Assembly (NCBI RefSeq): GCF_017877055.1
Contig: NZ_JAGIPG010000001.1
Span: forward strand, 744,001 to 808,000
Direction: 5' to 3'
From: Neorhizobium galegae
Lineage (GTDB): Bacteria; Pseudomonadota; Alphaproteobacteria; Rhizobiales; Rhizobiaceae
Length of the DNA: 64,000 nt
The position numbers and the translations under genes were made by a program. This document shows positions 26,952-35,264 of the stretch, piece after piece. The notes beneath the pieces are model-generated. The model saw only the letters and a list, made by a program, of their open reading frames with translations. It was not told the DNA's origin and did no database searches. Each line of letters starts with the position of its first letter. Position 1 is the stretch's first letter.

Positions 26952-27817
26952 GCCAAGCCTCCCTGGGCCATTTCCTCTTCGACGCCGTCGCGAAGGTCGC
27001 CTTCGCCACCCACGTCGGCAAAACCCCATTCCTTGACGTCGATCTCGAAATCCACCCGGCTGAACATGCGGCCGCGGCAGATCTTCATCTGCGGCAGCGG
27101 CAGTTCGCGCTGTGCCTTCAGGCGGTCGAGCAACTCGTCCAGCAGCCAGTCCGGCACCTTGTCGCGCTCGGTCGGGTAGATCCAGCGGAAGTTCAGGAGG
27201 TGGATCAGCAGCACTTCCCAGTGCACTTCCATATGGTTCAGCAGCCGCTCCCAGTCGATCTGGTCGTGGGCGCGCAGGATCATATGGACGATATCGCCCC
27301 CGTCGTAGCGATGGCGGAGCTGCACGAAACATTTCGACCAGATGAGTTCGGTCGGCGCGATGATGCGCACCTTGTGGCCGTTCATCTCGATCTGGCGGGC
27401 GTTTTCGAACCAGGCGTCACTGATCGGCATGGTGCCGTTCGACGCGGCGAAGATGACGTCGAAGAAATGCCGGCCCTTCTTCACCTTGCCGAGCCAGCGG
27501 TCGTCCTCCACCTCGATATGATAACCCTTGTCCTTAAAGTGGGCGAGGATGCGGGCGTAGTCGCCGGCCTTGCAGAAGATGTCGAGATCCTTCGTCTGGC
27601 GGGTGATTCCCGTATAGGCGCTGATGGCGAACGTGCCGGCCAGCAGGAACGGGATATGGCAGTTGGCGAGATCCTCGACCGCCTCGGCGACAAAGGCCTC
27701 CGAATCCGCGTCGGCAAGCGTCGGCGCGGCCTTCACTTCCATCCCCGGCATGGTGTCGACCGGATGGGTGGCCTTCTCCCTCGGCAGGGTCTGCGCGGCA
27801 TTGGCCTCGGCATTCAT
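26948..27817 (-). CDS. nucleotidyltransferase-fold protein
   Basis: 289 aa with a minimal nucleotidyltransferase core: LLAGTFAISAYTG then RQTKDLDIF (Gly-x and D-x-D type metal site around residues 59-80), and a later acidic HFFDVIF. The C-terminal half is helical with IHLLNFRWIYPTERDKVPDWL. Such proteins add nucleotides to tRNA, protein or drugs; specificity cannot be read here. Start ATG 27817 with GGAGATCG upstream. It is coupled to the metallophosphoesterase, and a stress-type promoter candidate lies at 27852-27877. Confidence 0.75.
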   Translation of the reverse strand: MNAEANAAQTLPREKATHPVDTMPGMEVKAAPTLADADSEAFVAEAVEDLANCHIPFLLAGTFAISAYTGITRQTKDLDIFCKAGDYARILAHFKDKGYHIEVEDDRWLGKVKKGRHFFDVIFAASNGTMPISDAWFENARQIEMNGHKVRIIAPTELIWSKCFVQLRHRYDGGDIVHMILRAHDQIDWERLLNHMEVHWEVLLIHLLNFRWIYPTERDKVPDWLLDELLDRLKAQRELPLPQMKICRGRMFSRVDFEIDVKEWGFADVGGEGDLRDGVEEEMAQGGLA

Positions 27818-27851
27818 CGGCGATCTCCGAATCTTGAGCTTCGCGCAGAGG

Positions 27852-27877
27852 AACACCCGGGCAGGCCCGGAGGTTCC
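27852..27877 (-). promoter_or_regulatory. candidate EcfG-type promoter, N18, palindromic
   Basis: On the minus strand GGAAC (27877-27873), 18 bases, GTT (27854-27852), 35 bases before the nucleotidyltransferase ATG. The whole stretch 27850-27877 is an imperfect palindrome (GGAACACCCGGGC against GGAACCTCCGGGC), so it might instead be an operator. Confidence 0.4.
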
Positions 27878-27909
27878 GCTTCGAGTTGTTTTGCGATTGT
27901 CGTGGCGCT

Positions 27910-28149
27910 TCAATCTTCGGGGTTGTCGGCATTCGCCATCGGGCTCGGACGGCCGTCCGGCTGGTCGCCGTCTTCGCGCTCTTCCCGGTCTTCGAGATCG
28001 GTCTCGACGAGATAGGCATCCTTGTTGCCGAGTCTTGCGGCTTCCTTCAGCGCTTCCGGATTGGTCGTGTCCAATTGCTCGTCATTCAACTGATCCTGAA
28101 GCGCGTCACTTGTCTTGCCGCTGTCGGTGGGCGTGCGTTTGGCATCCAT
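27910..28149 (-). CDS. small acidic hypothetical protein
   Basis: 79-aa hydrophilic, strongly acidic protein (MDAKRTPTDSGKTSDALQ at the start, EDREEREDGDQPDGRP near the end), probably disordered. No family recognised. It lies divergent from the DUF3008 gene, and its upstream region has a GGAAC-N17-GTT site, so it is likely a general-stress protein of unknown role. Composition resembles other small rhizobial stress-induced hydrophilins (inference only). Confidence 0.65.
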   Translation of the reverse strand: MDAKRTPTDSGKTSDALQDQLNDEQLDTTNPEALKEAARLGNKDAYLVETDLEDREEREDGDQPDGRPSPMANADNPED

Positions 28150-28211
28150 GGCGATGGTCCCTTTCTGCTGTGGCGAGAGCCGTTCCAGACATTCATCCGG
28201 GCTCGTCTCTC

Positions 28212-28236
28212 AACCCCTGGGGACACGACAGGTTCC
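28212..28236 (-). promoter_or_regulatory. candidate EcfG-type promoter for acidic protein
   Basis: Minus strand GGAAC (28236-28232), 17 bases, GTT (28214-28212), 63 bases before the 79-aa gene. It is divergent from the site at 28252-28276. Confidence 0.58.
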
Positions 28237-28251
28237 CCGGTCTCGTATGCG

Positions 28252-28276
28252 GGAACCAAAGCCGCGGCAGGTTGTT
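28252..28276 (+). promoter_or_regulatory. candidate EcfG-type promoter for DUF3008 gene
   Basis: GGAAC (28252-28256), 17 bases, GTT (28274-28276), 32 bases before the DUF3008 start. Confidence 0.58.
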
Positions 28277-28307
28277 GGATTTGGTGCGCAAACTCGAGGA
28301 GGCAGAT

Positions 28308-28496
28308 ATGCCAGCGAAATCCAAAGCACAGCAGAAGGCGGCCGGTGCCGCACTTGCCGCAAAACGCGGTGAGATCAAGAAGGGCGAGCTCAAGGGCGCT
28401 TCGAAGGGCATGGAAAAATCCATGAGCGAAAAGCAGCTTGAAGAGTTCGCCTCGACGAAGCGGAAGGGCAAGCCGGATCACGTCGCGCACCACTGA
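28308..28496 (+). CDS. DUF3008 family small basic protein
   Basis: 62-aa Lys/Ala-rich protein with the DUF3008 pattern: MPAKSKAQQKAAGAALAAKR at the start, LKGASKGMEKSMSEKQLEEF in the middle, KRKGKPDHV at the end. CGAGGAGG precedes ATG 28308. Members are small, basic and often abundant in stationary or stressed rhizobia; molecular role unknown. An EcfG-type promoter sits 32 bases upstream. Confidence 0.85.
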   Translation: MPAKSKAQQKAAGAALAAKRGEIKKGELKGASKGMEKSMSEKQLEEFASTKRKGKPDHVAHH

Positions 28497-28543
28497 CGGG
28501 ATGCCGATTTGCCAAGACGCCATCGGGCTGCCGGTCCGAGACC

Positions 28544-28568
28544 GGAACTTCGCGGAGAGACGGACGTT
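28544..28568 (+). promoter_or_regulatory. candidate EcfG-type promoter for 76-aa gene
   Basis: GGAAC (28544-28548), 16 bases, CGTT (28565-28568): exact consensus, 38 bases before the 76-aa gene at 28607. Confidence 0.65.
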
Positions 28569-28606
28569 CTGCGGAACGCTCGTCTTTTCGTGGAGGAGGA
28601 AAAACC

Positions 28607-28837
28607 ATGCCGCCTGAAGAACTCGATGCAACGCTGACCGCCCTACCGCTGAGGATCGGCGTCTATATTCCCGATGACCTGATGGAAGATTGGTTTGCGC
28701 CCGGAACGGGTATGAAACCGGTGAGCGAGATGGCCTTGAAGGCGGCAGAGGCCTATGGCCGCCGCTTCGAGTGCGAATTCAAATATTATCCGGAGCGGAT
28801 GGAGGGCGTCTTCTGGAAATGGGTTCCGGCGCTCTAG
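28607..28837 (+). CDS. 76-aa hypothetical protein, likely stress-induced
   Basis: Starts MPPEELDATLTALPLRIGVY and ends MEGVFWKWVPAL; soluble, mixed alpha/beta composition, no domain recognised. A very strong ribosome site (GGAGGAGG at 28592-28599) and a consensus EcfG promoter support it as a real gene. It is the third small gene with such a promoter in a 700-base stretch. The following gap, 28838-29130, holds only a 12-bp imperfect inverted repeat (29073-29105). Confidence 0.68.
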   Translation: MPPEELDATLTALPLRIGVYIPDDLMEDWFAPGTGMKPVSEMALKAAEAYGRRFECEFKYYPERMEGVFWKWVPAL

Positions 28838-29072
28838 ACAGTTTTGGCCCAACGAGACCTGAAAAACCGACGAAGCGCGCCGCGCCGCTAAGGATCGCTC
28901 TTCCTTTGAGAAGGGAAAGCGACCGGTCCGCCTTTGGGCGCGGCGGCGCCTCATTCAATGACAATCACCTTCGAGGGCGGCATTTGGCTGAAACAAACAG
29001 ATGCTGCCAACCCACTCCGCGAGCCCTGCCATGACGCTGCAATGCAGGGGAAAGCGAAAGGTTCCACCAGAA

Positions 29073-29105
29073 GTGATTCGAACGGTTATTTTTCGTCCGA
29101 ATCAC
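29073..29105. repeat. inverted repeat beyond hutX
   Basis: GTGATTCGAACG (29073-29084) and CGTCCGAATCAC (29094-29105), one mismatch, 9-base loop. It lies 26 bases past the hutX stop and may end that transcript, though the T-run is in the loop rather than after the stem. Confidence 0.4.
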
Positions 29106-29130
29106 CCAAAACTCACAGAACCGCCGATGC

Positions 29131-29652
29131 TCAGGCGACGTAGCTGTCGCGCAGGGCCTCGAACTTCTGCAGCTGTTCTGGGATCAGTTCGCGTGCGGCA
29201 TCCCGCTTGACGAAGACTTTGAACATCGCCGAACCCTTGGCGTTCATGAACCAGACCGAGCAGGAACGGCGGCCGTGGAAGGCGCGATCGACGAAGGTCA
29301 CCGAGGCGCAGTTCTCCTTCTTGATGTGACCGCCGATCGGGCTGTCGCCATGGATGTTGAACCAGCCATGGCCTTCCGAACCCATCGGCAGGCTGCCTTC
29401 GGCCTCCAGCACGATGTCGTCGGTATGGACGATGAACAGGACTTCGCCCCAGGTACTCATCTCGGCCCAGATATCCGCGAACTTCTCCTTGTCGGCGATG
29501 ACCGCCGCGCCCTTCGGCAGGATTTCAAGGATTTCCGCCGGCGTCACGTCGGCATTGGCGGCGATCGCCTCGACGACGCCGTCGGGCTTCTCCGCCAGGG
29601 CGGCGAGTGCCCGTTCGCGACGGTCCGGCTTGATTTCGGAAACGGCGTTCAT
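29131..29652 (-). CDS. hutX: HutX-type haem utilisation carrier protein
   Basis: 173-aa cytosolic haem carrier of the HutX family. VLFIVHTDDIVLEAEGSLP, GHGWFNIHGDSPIGGHIK and SVWFMNAKGSAMFKVFV are the family's conserved blocks. It would receive haem from the importer and pass it to the degrading enzyme. Start ATG 29652 with GAGG that overlaps the previous stop; 8 bases separate it from the IsdG-type gene, so the two form an operon divergent from hmuTUV. Confidence 0.87.
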   Translation of the reverse strand: MNAVSEIKPDRRERALAALAEKPDGVVEAIAANADVTPAEILEILPKGAAVIADKEKFADIWAEMSTWGEVLFIVHTDDIVLEAEGSLPMGSEGHGWFNIHGDSPIGGHIKKENCASVTFVDRAFHGRRSCSVWFMNAKGSAMFKVFVKRDAARELIPEQLQKFEALRDSYVA

Positions 29653-29660
29653 CCGGGACC

Positions 29661-30008
29661 TCAGGCGGCAGCGTCGGCGCGCACGCCGTTCTTGTCTTCG
29701 TGGATGATCACTTCGAAACCTTCGAAATGGGGCCCGGAGAGATATTCCACCTTGCCGCGGTTGTTGCCAGCATTCGCGTGCGCCGCGCGAAACTGTTCCG
29801 ACTTCGTCCAGGCCTGGAAGTCCTCGAAGGTTTCCCACACGGTATGGGATGCGTAGAGGGTGTGATCCTCGGCCTTGGGGCCCTTGAGCATATGGAACTC
29901 CACATAACCGGGCAGCTCCGCGAGGCGGCCCTGGCGACCACGCCAGATGGCTTCGAATGCTTCTTCGTAGCCCGGCACGACGCGGAATCGGTTCATGGCG
30001 ATGTACAT
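29661..30008 (-). CDS. IsdG/HmuQ-type haem-degrading monooxygenase
   Basis: 115-aa ABM-fold protein. The Asn-Trp-His triad of IsdG-type enzymes is visible as Asn6, Trp67 and His77 (in FEDFQAWTKSEQF and RAAH), with ASHTVWETFEDF typical of the group. Rhizobial relatives HmuQ/HmuD open haem and release iron. It is the first gene of the minus-strand haem pair and diverges from hmuT. Confidence 0.88.
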   Translation of the reverse strand: MYIAMNRFRVVPGYEEAFEAIWRGRQGRLAELPGYVEFHMLKGPKAEDHTLYASHTVWETFEDFQAWTKSEQFRAAHANAGNNRGKVEYLSGPHFEGFEVIIHEDKNGVRADAAA

Positions 30009-30080
30009 GGATAGTCCCTCACTTAAAGTTTCACTTTCGGCTCAAGATATCTGCGGCCGGTCCCCTTGAAAAGCCCAAAA

Positions 30081-30103
30081 AACTTGCGTAGTCAACTCAA
30101 GTT
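30081..30103. promoter_or_regulatory. dyad in the haem divergent promoter region
   Basis: AACTTG (30081-30086), 11 bases, CAAGTT (30098-30103), with further partial symmetry inside. It sits 69 bases before hmuT in the 163-base divergent gap. It does not match the RirA TGA-N9-TCA pattern; an iron-regulator operator is plausible but unproven. Confidence 0.35.
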
Positions 30104-30171
30104 ATCGCCGTAGGCCAGGCGGACCTGAGGCATATTGCGCCTCGGTTTGGGCAGACAAGGAGCAGAGTATC

Positions 30172-31056
30172 ATGGGGTCTTCCTTCACCTTGAGGGGGCT
30201 TTTCGCAGCCGTCCTCCTGGGCACCGGTCTCGTCGCGGGCGCCGCCGCTGCATCCGACAAGGGTAATCCGGAAGCCAAGCGGATCGTCTCGATTGGCGGC
30301 ACGATCACCGAGATCCTGTATGCGCTCGGCGCCGAGGACCGGATCGTAGCACGGGACTCGACGAGCTTCTATCCGGATGCGGCCAATTCCAAGCCGGATG
30401 TCGGTTACATGCGCGCCTTGTCCGCGGAAGGCATTCTTGGCCAGAAGCCCGATCTGATCCTGATGGAAGAGGGTTCCGGCCCGCCGCCGGTCATCGAAAT
30501 CCTAAAAGCCAGCGAAGTGCCGATGGTGGTCATCCCGACGCCGCCGAAGGCCGATGCGATCGGCAGGAAGATCCGTGATGTGGGTGCAGCCGTTGGCCTC
30601 TCCGACAAGGCAGAGGCGCTGGCCGCAAAGACGGAAGAGGACTTGAAGAAGCTCGCCGCCGACGTTGCCAAGATCCCCGGACCGAAGAAGAAGGTTCTGT
30701 TCGTGCTGTCGCTCGCCAATAACCGCGTCATGGCCGGCGGTGCCGATACGGAAGCGGGCGCGGTGATCGAAATGGCCGGCGGCGTCAACGCCGCGCCGAC
30801 CATCAACGGTTACAAGCCGCTTGCCGACGAAGCCGTCATCGCGGCCAAGCCGGATGTGGTGCTCTCGATGTCGCGCGGCGATCATACCATCACACCGGAA
30901 CAGGTTTTTGCGATACCGTCGATGCAGACGACGCCGGCTGCCGCCAACAAGGCGCTGGTCAGCATGGACGGTCTGCTGCTGCTCGGTTTCGGGCCGCGCA
31001 CGCCGGACGCCGCCCGCACGCTCGCCGCGCAGATCTATCCCGGGGCGATCAACTGA
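30172..31056 (+). CDS. hmuT: haem ABC transporter substrate-binding protein
   Basis: Periplasmic haemin-binding protein, 294 aa. A signal peptide (LFAAVLLGTGLVAGAAAA) precedes RIVSIGGTITEILYALGAED, the typical class III binding-protein opening; YPDAANSKPDVGYMRALSAEG and LLLGFGPRTPDAARTLA are characteristic of HmuT. AAGGAGC precedes the ATG. Its TGA overlaps the HmuU start (TGATG). No outer-membrane TonB haem receptor is present in this window. Confidence 0.92.
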   Translation: MGSSFTLRGLFAAVLLGTGLVAGAAAASDKGNPEAKRIVSIGGTITEILYALGAEDRIVARDSTSFYPDAANSKPDVGYMRALSAEGILGQKPDLILMEEGSGPPPVIEILKASEVPMVVIPTPPKADAIGRKIRDVGAAVGLSDKAEALAAKTEEDLKKLAADVAKIPGPKKKVLFVLSLANNRVMAGGADTEAGAVIEMAGGVNAAPTINGYKPLADEAVIAAKPDVVLSMSRGDHTITPEQVFAIPSMQTTPAAANKALVSMDGLLLLGFGPRTPDAARTLAAQIYPGAIN

Positions 31057-32144
31057 TGATGAGGGCGCTGGCGATGCCCTTCCGTCCGGCGGACGATGGA
31101 GACCGGACGCGTCAGGGCGTCGCCGTGCTCCTCCTGCTGGCAGTAATGCTGTTTGCCGCCTGCCTGCTTTCGCTCGGCGTCGGCCCCACCGGCGTCGGCC
31201 TGCGTGATCTCTGGACCTATGCGACCGGCAACAGCGCCAGCCTTTCGACCCAGGAACGGGTGATCCTCGAGGCGGTCAGGTTGCCGCGCACCGCGCTCGG
31301 CCTTCTGGTCGGCGCCGGGCTTGCCGTCTCCGGCGCGATGATGCAGGGCCTGTTCCGCAATCCGCTCGCCGATCCCGGCATTGTCGGCGTCACGGCCGGC
31401 GCCGGGCTTGCGGCGGTTGCGGCGATCGTGCTGGGCAACGGCATCCTGGCGCCGGTCGCCATGCTGCTCGGCAACCAGTTCCTGCCGCTCATGGCTTTCT
31501 TCGGCGGTCTGTTCAACACCTGGATGCTCTACCTCATCGCCACCCGTGACGGACGGACGTCGACGACGACGCTGATCCTGTCGGGTATCGCGATCGGTGC
31601 ACTGTCGGTGGCCCTGATGGGCCTGATGATCGTCATGGCCGACGACCGGCAGCTGCGCGACATCACCTTCTGGAACCTCGGCTCGCTCGGGGGGGCCACG
31701 TTCGGCCGGGTCTTGTCCATCCTGCCCTTCATCGGCGTGGTGATGGTGATCATGCCCTTCGTGGCGCGGGGCCTCGATGCGCTGGTGCTCGGCGACGCCG
31801 CCGCCTTCCACATGGGCATACCGGTGCAGCGGCTCAAGAAGATCGTCATCGTCGCGGTCGCCGCCGCCTGCGGCTCGACCGTCGCGGTCGCCGGCTCGAT
31901 CGGTTTCGTCGGCATCGTCGTGCCGCACCTGCTGCGCCTCGTCATGGGACCGTCGCACCGCTTCCTGCTGCCGGGCTCGGCGCTCGGGGGAGGGGCGCTG
32001 CTTTTGGTTGCCGACAGCGTTGCGCGCACTGTCGCCGCGCCGGCGGAACTGCCGATCGGCGTCATCACCGCCCTGTTCGGCGCGCCAGTCTTCCTCTTCC
32101 TGCTGCTGGGTAAAAACGGCATCACCACGCGGGACATGCCATGA
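31056..32144 (+). CDS. hmuU: haem ABC transporter permease
   Basis: FecCD-family inner-membrane permease, 362 aa with about ten spans. LPRTALGLLVGAGLAVSGAMMQGLFRNPLADPGIVG and FVGIVVPHLLRLVMGPSHR carry the family signatures. It overlaps hmuT upstream and hmuV downstream (ATGA at 32141-32144). Transports haem into the cytoplasm with HmuV. Confidence 0.93.
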   Translation: MMRALAMPFRPADDGDRTRQGVAVLLLLAVMLFAACLLSLGVGPTGVGLRDLWTYATGNSASLSTQERVILEAVRLPRTALGLLVGAGLAVSGAMMQGLFRNPLADPGIVGVTAGAGLAAVAAIVLGNGILAPVAMLLGNQFLPLMAFFGGLFNTWMLYLIATRDGRTSTTTLILSGIAIGALSVALMGLMIVMADDRQLRDITFWNLGSLGGATFGRVLSILPFIGVVMVIMPFVARGLDALVLGDAAAFHMGIPVQRLKKIVIVAVAAACGSTVAVAGSIGFVGIVVPHLLRLVMGPSHRFLLPGSALGGGALLLVADSVARTVAAPAELPIGVITALFGAPVFLFLLLGKNGITTRDMP

Positions 32145-32923
32145 TTTCCGCCGAACACGTCACCGTCGCCCGCTCGGGCCGAAAGCTGCTCGACAATGTC
32201 GGCCTCGATCTCGAGCCGGGCAAGTTCACCGTCGTCATCGGCCCGAACGGTGCCGGAAAATCGACGCTGATGAAGGTGATCTCCGGCGAGATGAAACCCG
32301 ATATCGGCTTCGTCAGCTATCACGGCACCGGCGTCGATCTCTGCCAGCCGGTCGAGCTTGCCAAACGCCGGGCGGTGCTGCCGCAGGCGACGCAGCTCGC
32401 CTTCCCCTTCACCGCGCTCGAAATCGTGCGCATGGGGGCGGTGGCGCAGGGAGCGTTGAACCCGACCGAGCAGGCCCGCCAGGCGCTCTCCCGCGTCGGG
32501 CTTCGCAGTTTCGAAAGCCGGCCCTATCCGTCGCTGTCGGGCGGCGAACAGCAGCGGGTGCAGTTTGCCCGCGCCCTCGCGCAGGTGCCGCAGCCCGTCT
32601 CCGACGGCGTGCCGCGGGCGCTGTTTCTCGACGAGCCGACCGCCAGCCTCGATCTCGGCCACCAGATCTCGGTGCTGGAGATCGCCCGCGACTTCGCCAA
32701 TGCCGGCGGCATCGTGCTCGCCATCCTGCACGACCTCAACCTTGCGGCGGAATTCGCCGACCATCTCGTGGTGTTGAACCACGGCCGGGTGGTGGCGGAA
32801 GGCGCCTGCCTGGAAACGGTCAATGACGAGATCATCGCCAGCGTCTACGGCATTGCCGGCGCCGTCGGCCGCCTGCCGGCAGCCCACATCCCCTACGTCC
32901 TGCCGCAATCGCGGCACCGCTGA
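32141..32923 (+). CDS. hmuV: haem ABC transporter ATP-binding protein
   Basis: ATPase of haem import, 260 aa. Walker A GPNGAGKST, signature LSGGEQQRVQFA, Walker B ALFLDEPTASLDL and switch His in AILHDLNLAAEFAD are intact. It shares ATGA overlap with hmuU and ends 11 bases before the converging ybaN-like gene. Confidence 0.93.
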   Translation: MISAEHVTVARSGRKLLDNVGLDLEPGKFTVVIGPNGAGKSTLMKVISGEMKPDIGFVSYHGTGVDLCQPVELAKRRAVLPQATQLAFPFTALEIVRMGAVAQGALNPTEQARQALSRVGLRSFESRPYPSLSGGEQQRVQFARALAQVPQPVSDGVPRALFLDEPTASLDLGHQISVLEIARDFANAGGIVLAILHDLNLAAEFADHLVVLNHGRVVAEGACLETVNDEIIASVYGIAGAVGRLPAAHIPYVLPQSRHR

Positions 32924-32934
32924 GCTGTCAGGAT

Positions 32935-33291
32935 TCAGGTATCGGGTCGGGTGACGATGAAGGTCGCCGAACCGAGCATCACTGCGGCCACCAGTGCCGC
33001 CCGCCAGAACGGCGGCGAGGTGCCGAACCAGAAGACCGCATAACTCACCGCCATCAGCGAAACGGCGGCGATCTTCGCCTTCCTGGCGATTGCACCATTT
33101 TCCCGCCAATTACGCAGCGACGGCCCGAATTTCGGGTGCTCGAGCAACCATGCCTCCAGCCGTGGCGAGGAGCGGGCGAAGCAGGCGACGGCCAGAAGCA
33201 GGAACGGCGTGGTCGGCAGGACAGGCAGAAAGGCGCCGACAATGCCAATTGCAACGAACAGCCAGCCGAGGGCGAGAAAGAGGAGACGCAT
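32935..33291 (-). CDS. YbaN/DUF454 inner-membrane protein
   Basis: 118-aa protein of the DUF454 (YbaN) family: LGWLFVAIGIVGAFLPVLPTTPFLLLA then ACFARSSPRLEAWLLEHP are the hallmark segments. Three predicted membrane spans. Family function is not known; some members lie next to iron or haem genes, as here, where it converges on hmuV. Confidence 0.85.
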   Translation of the reverse strand: MRLLFLALGWLFVAIGIVGAFLPVLPTTPFLLLAVACFARSSPRLEAWLLEHPKFGPSLRNWRENGAIARKAKIAAVSLMAVSYAVFWFGTSPPFWRAALVAAVMLGSATFIVTRPDT

Positions 33292-33433
33292 GAAATGACC
33301 TATGGAATATCCTGAGTAGGATAGACAAGTTCGGGAACGGCGTCTCTACCGAAATTTCTCATGGTCGTCCGCCCTTCCCATTTAAGCGCCGCCGGTTATA
33401 GTGCGGCCGGCTTCAATAACCGCAGGGGAAATG

Positions 33434-34423
33434 ATGTCGCTAAAGAAAGTGCTCGTGATCGGCGGGGCCGGCTATATCGGTTCCCATACGTGTCTGGTGC
33501 TCGCCGAGCGGGGCTATGAACCGATCGTTTTCGACAATCTATCCAACGGGCACGCGGAGTTCGTCCGCTGGGGCGCTCTGGAGCAGGGCGATATCCGCGA
33601 CCGCGCCCGGCTCGACGAAGTTTTCGCCAAGCACAAGCCCGACGCCGTGTTGCATTTCGCGGCGCTGATCGAGGTGGGTGAATCAGTCAAGAACCCGGTC
33701 GCCTTCTACGACAACAATGTGATCGGCGCGCTGACGCTGCTGTCGGCGGCGATCGATGCCGGTGTGAAGGCCTTCGTATTTTCCTCGACCTGCGCCACCT
33801 ACGGCCTGCCGGACCGCGTACCGATGGACGAGACGCATAAACAGGCGCCGATCAACCCCTATGGCCGCACCAAGTTCATCATCGAACAGGCGTTGAAGGA
33901 CTACGGCACCTACAAGGACCTGAAGTCGGTCATGCTGCGTTATTTCAACGCCGCAGGCGCCGATTTCGAAGGCCGGATCGGCGAATGGCACACGCCGGAA
34001 ACTCATGCCATTCCGCTTGCCATTGAAGCGGCGCTCGGCCGGCGCCAGGGCTTCAAGGTGTTCGGTGACGACTACGACACCCGGGACGGTACCTGCGTGC
34101 GCGACTATATCCACGTGCTCGACCTTGCCGACGCGCATGTGCGGGCGGTCGACTACCTTCTCGCCGGCGGCGAGACGGTCGAACTCAACCTCGGCACCGG
34201 CACCGGCACGACCGTGAAAGAACTGCTGGGGGCGATTTCGGAGGTTTCCGGAAAACCCTTCCCCGTGGAATATGTCGGCCGGCGCGAGGGTGATTCCACC
34301 TCGCTGGTTGCCAACAACGACAAGGCGCGGGCGGTGCTCGGCTGGGAGCCGAAATACAGCCTGAACGATATCATCCGTTCGGCCTGGGACTGGCATTCCC
34401 GCTCCAACCATCACGTGATGTGA
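33434..34423 (+). CDS. galE: UDP-glucose 4-epimerase
   Basis: GalE, about 329 aa, interconverts UDP-glucose and UDP-galactose for polysaccharide synthesis. NAD-binding [10 protein letters not shown], the catalytic pair Tyr/Lys in NPYGRTK, Ser in SSTCATYG, and [20 protein letters not shown] are diagnostic. ATG 33431 and 33434 are adjacent; AGGGG at 33424-33428 fits 33434 better. The ung gene follows 8 bases after its stop. Confidence 0.94.
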   Translation: MSLKKVLVIGGAGYIGSHTCLVLAERGYEPIVFDNLSNGHAEFVRWGALEQGDIRDRARLDEVFAKHKPDAVLHFAALIEVGESVKNPVAFYDNNVIGALTLLSAAIDAGVKAFVFSSTCATYGLPDRVPMDETHKQAPINPYGRTKFIIEQALKDYGTYKDLKSVMLRYFNAAGADFEGRIGEWHTPETHAIPLAIEAALGRRQGFKVFGDDYDTRDGTCVRDYIHVLDLADAHVRAVDYLLAGGETVELNLGTGTGTTVKELLGAISEVSGKPFPVEYVGRREGDSTSLVANNDKARAVLGWEPKYSLNDIIRSAWDWHSRSNHHVM

Positions 34424-34431
34424 GGAAGGAC

Positions 34432-35124
34432 ATGGCGGAAGGCGAGGTCAAGCTCGAGGAAAGCTGGAAACACGCGCTCGGGTCGGAATTCTCCAATCCC
34501 TATATGGGCGAGCTCAAGCGCTTCCTCGTTGCCGAAAAGGAAGCCGGCAAGCGCATCTTTCCCAAGGGCTCGGAATATTTTCGTGCGCTGGATCTGACGC
34601 CGCTCGACGAGGTGAAGGTGGTGATTCTCGGCCAGGATCCCTATCACGGCTTCGGCCAGGCGCACGGACTTTGCTTTTCCGTCAAGCCGGGCGTGCGCAT
34701 TCCGCCGTCGCTCGTCAACATCTACAAGGAGATGGAGACGGATCTCGGTATTCCGCCGGCCAAACACGGTTTCCTGGAACACTGGGCGGAGCAGGGCGTG
34801 CTTTTGCTCAACAGCGTGCTGACCGTTGAGGAGAGCCAGGCGGCCTCGCACCAGGGCAAGGGCTGGGAACGGTTTACCGACGCGGTCATCCGCGCCGTCA
34901 ACGACGAGTGCGATGGCGTCGTCTTCATCCTCTGGGGCTCCTATGCCCAGAAGAAGGCGGCGTTCGTCGATCAGCAGCGCCATCTGGTGCTGAAATCGGC
35001 GCATCCGTCGCCGCTGTCGGCCCATAACGGCTTTCTTGGCTCGCGGCCCTTTTCGAAGGCGAATGCCTATCTGCAGTCGATCGGCAAGGATCCGGTCGAC
35101 TGGCGCCTGCCTGAACAAGTTTAA
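34432..35124 (+). CDS. ung: uracil-DNA glycosylase
   Basis: Family 1 UDG, 230 aa, removes uracil from DNA. The water-activating motif GQDPYHG (Asp69) and the minor-groove loop HPSPLSAH are intact; [10 protein letters not shown] is the uracil-binding strand. ATG 34432 with GAGGAAGGA just upstream, 8 bases after galE, so it is probably co-transcribed. Confidence 0.95.
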   Translation: MAEGEVKLEESWKHALGSEFSNPYMGELKRFLVAEKEAGKRIFPKGSEYFRALDLTPLDEVKVVILGQDPYHGFGQAHGLCFSVKPGVRIPPSLVNIYKEMETDLGIPPAKHGFLEHWAEQGVLLLNSVLTVEESQAASHQGKGWERFTDAVIRAVNDECDGVVFILWGSYAQKKAAFVDQQRHLVLKSAHPSPLSAHNGFLGSRPFSKANAYLQSIGKDPVDWRLPEQV

Positions 35125-35264
35125 TTCTGTGAACGATTGACTATTCGTCGTCTACGCAGAGTGAACAATGCGTTCGGATCGTCGCGTCTATCCAATTCGC
35201 GGTCGTTCCACCATTTTAACTCCAGAAAGCAGGCCGCACAGGCGGCCTCAGAAAGGGGTTTAAA

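Noticed and set aside
30009-30171. RirA-type iron box (TGA-N9-TCA)
   Set aside because: I searched the gap on both strands and found only near matches lacking one half-site.
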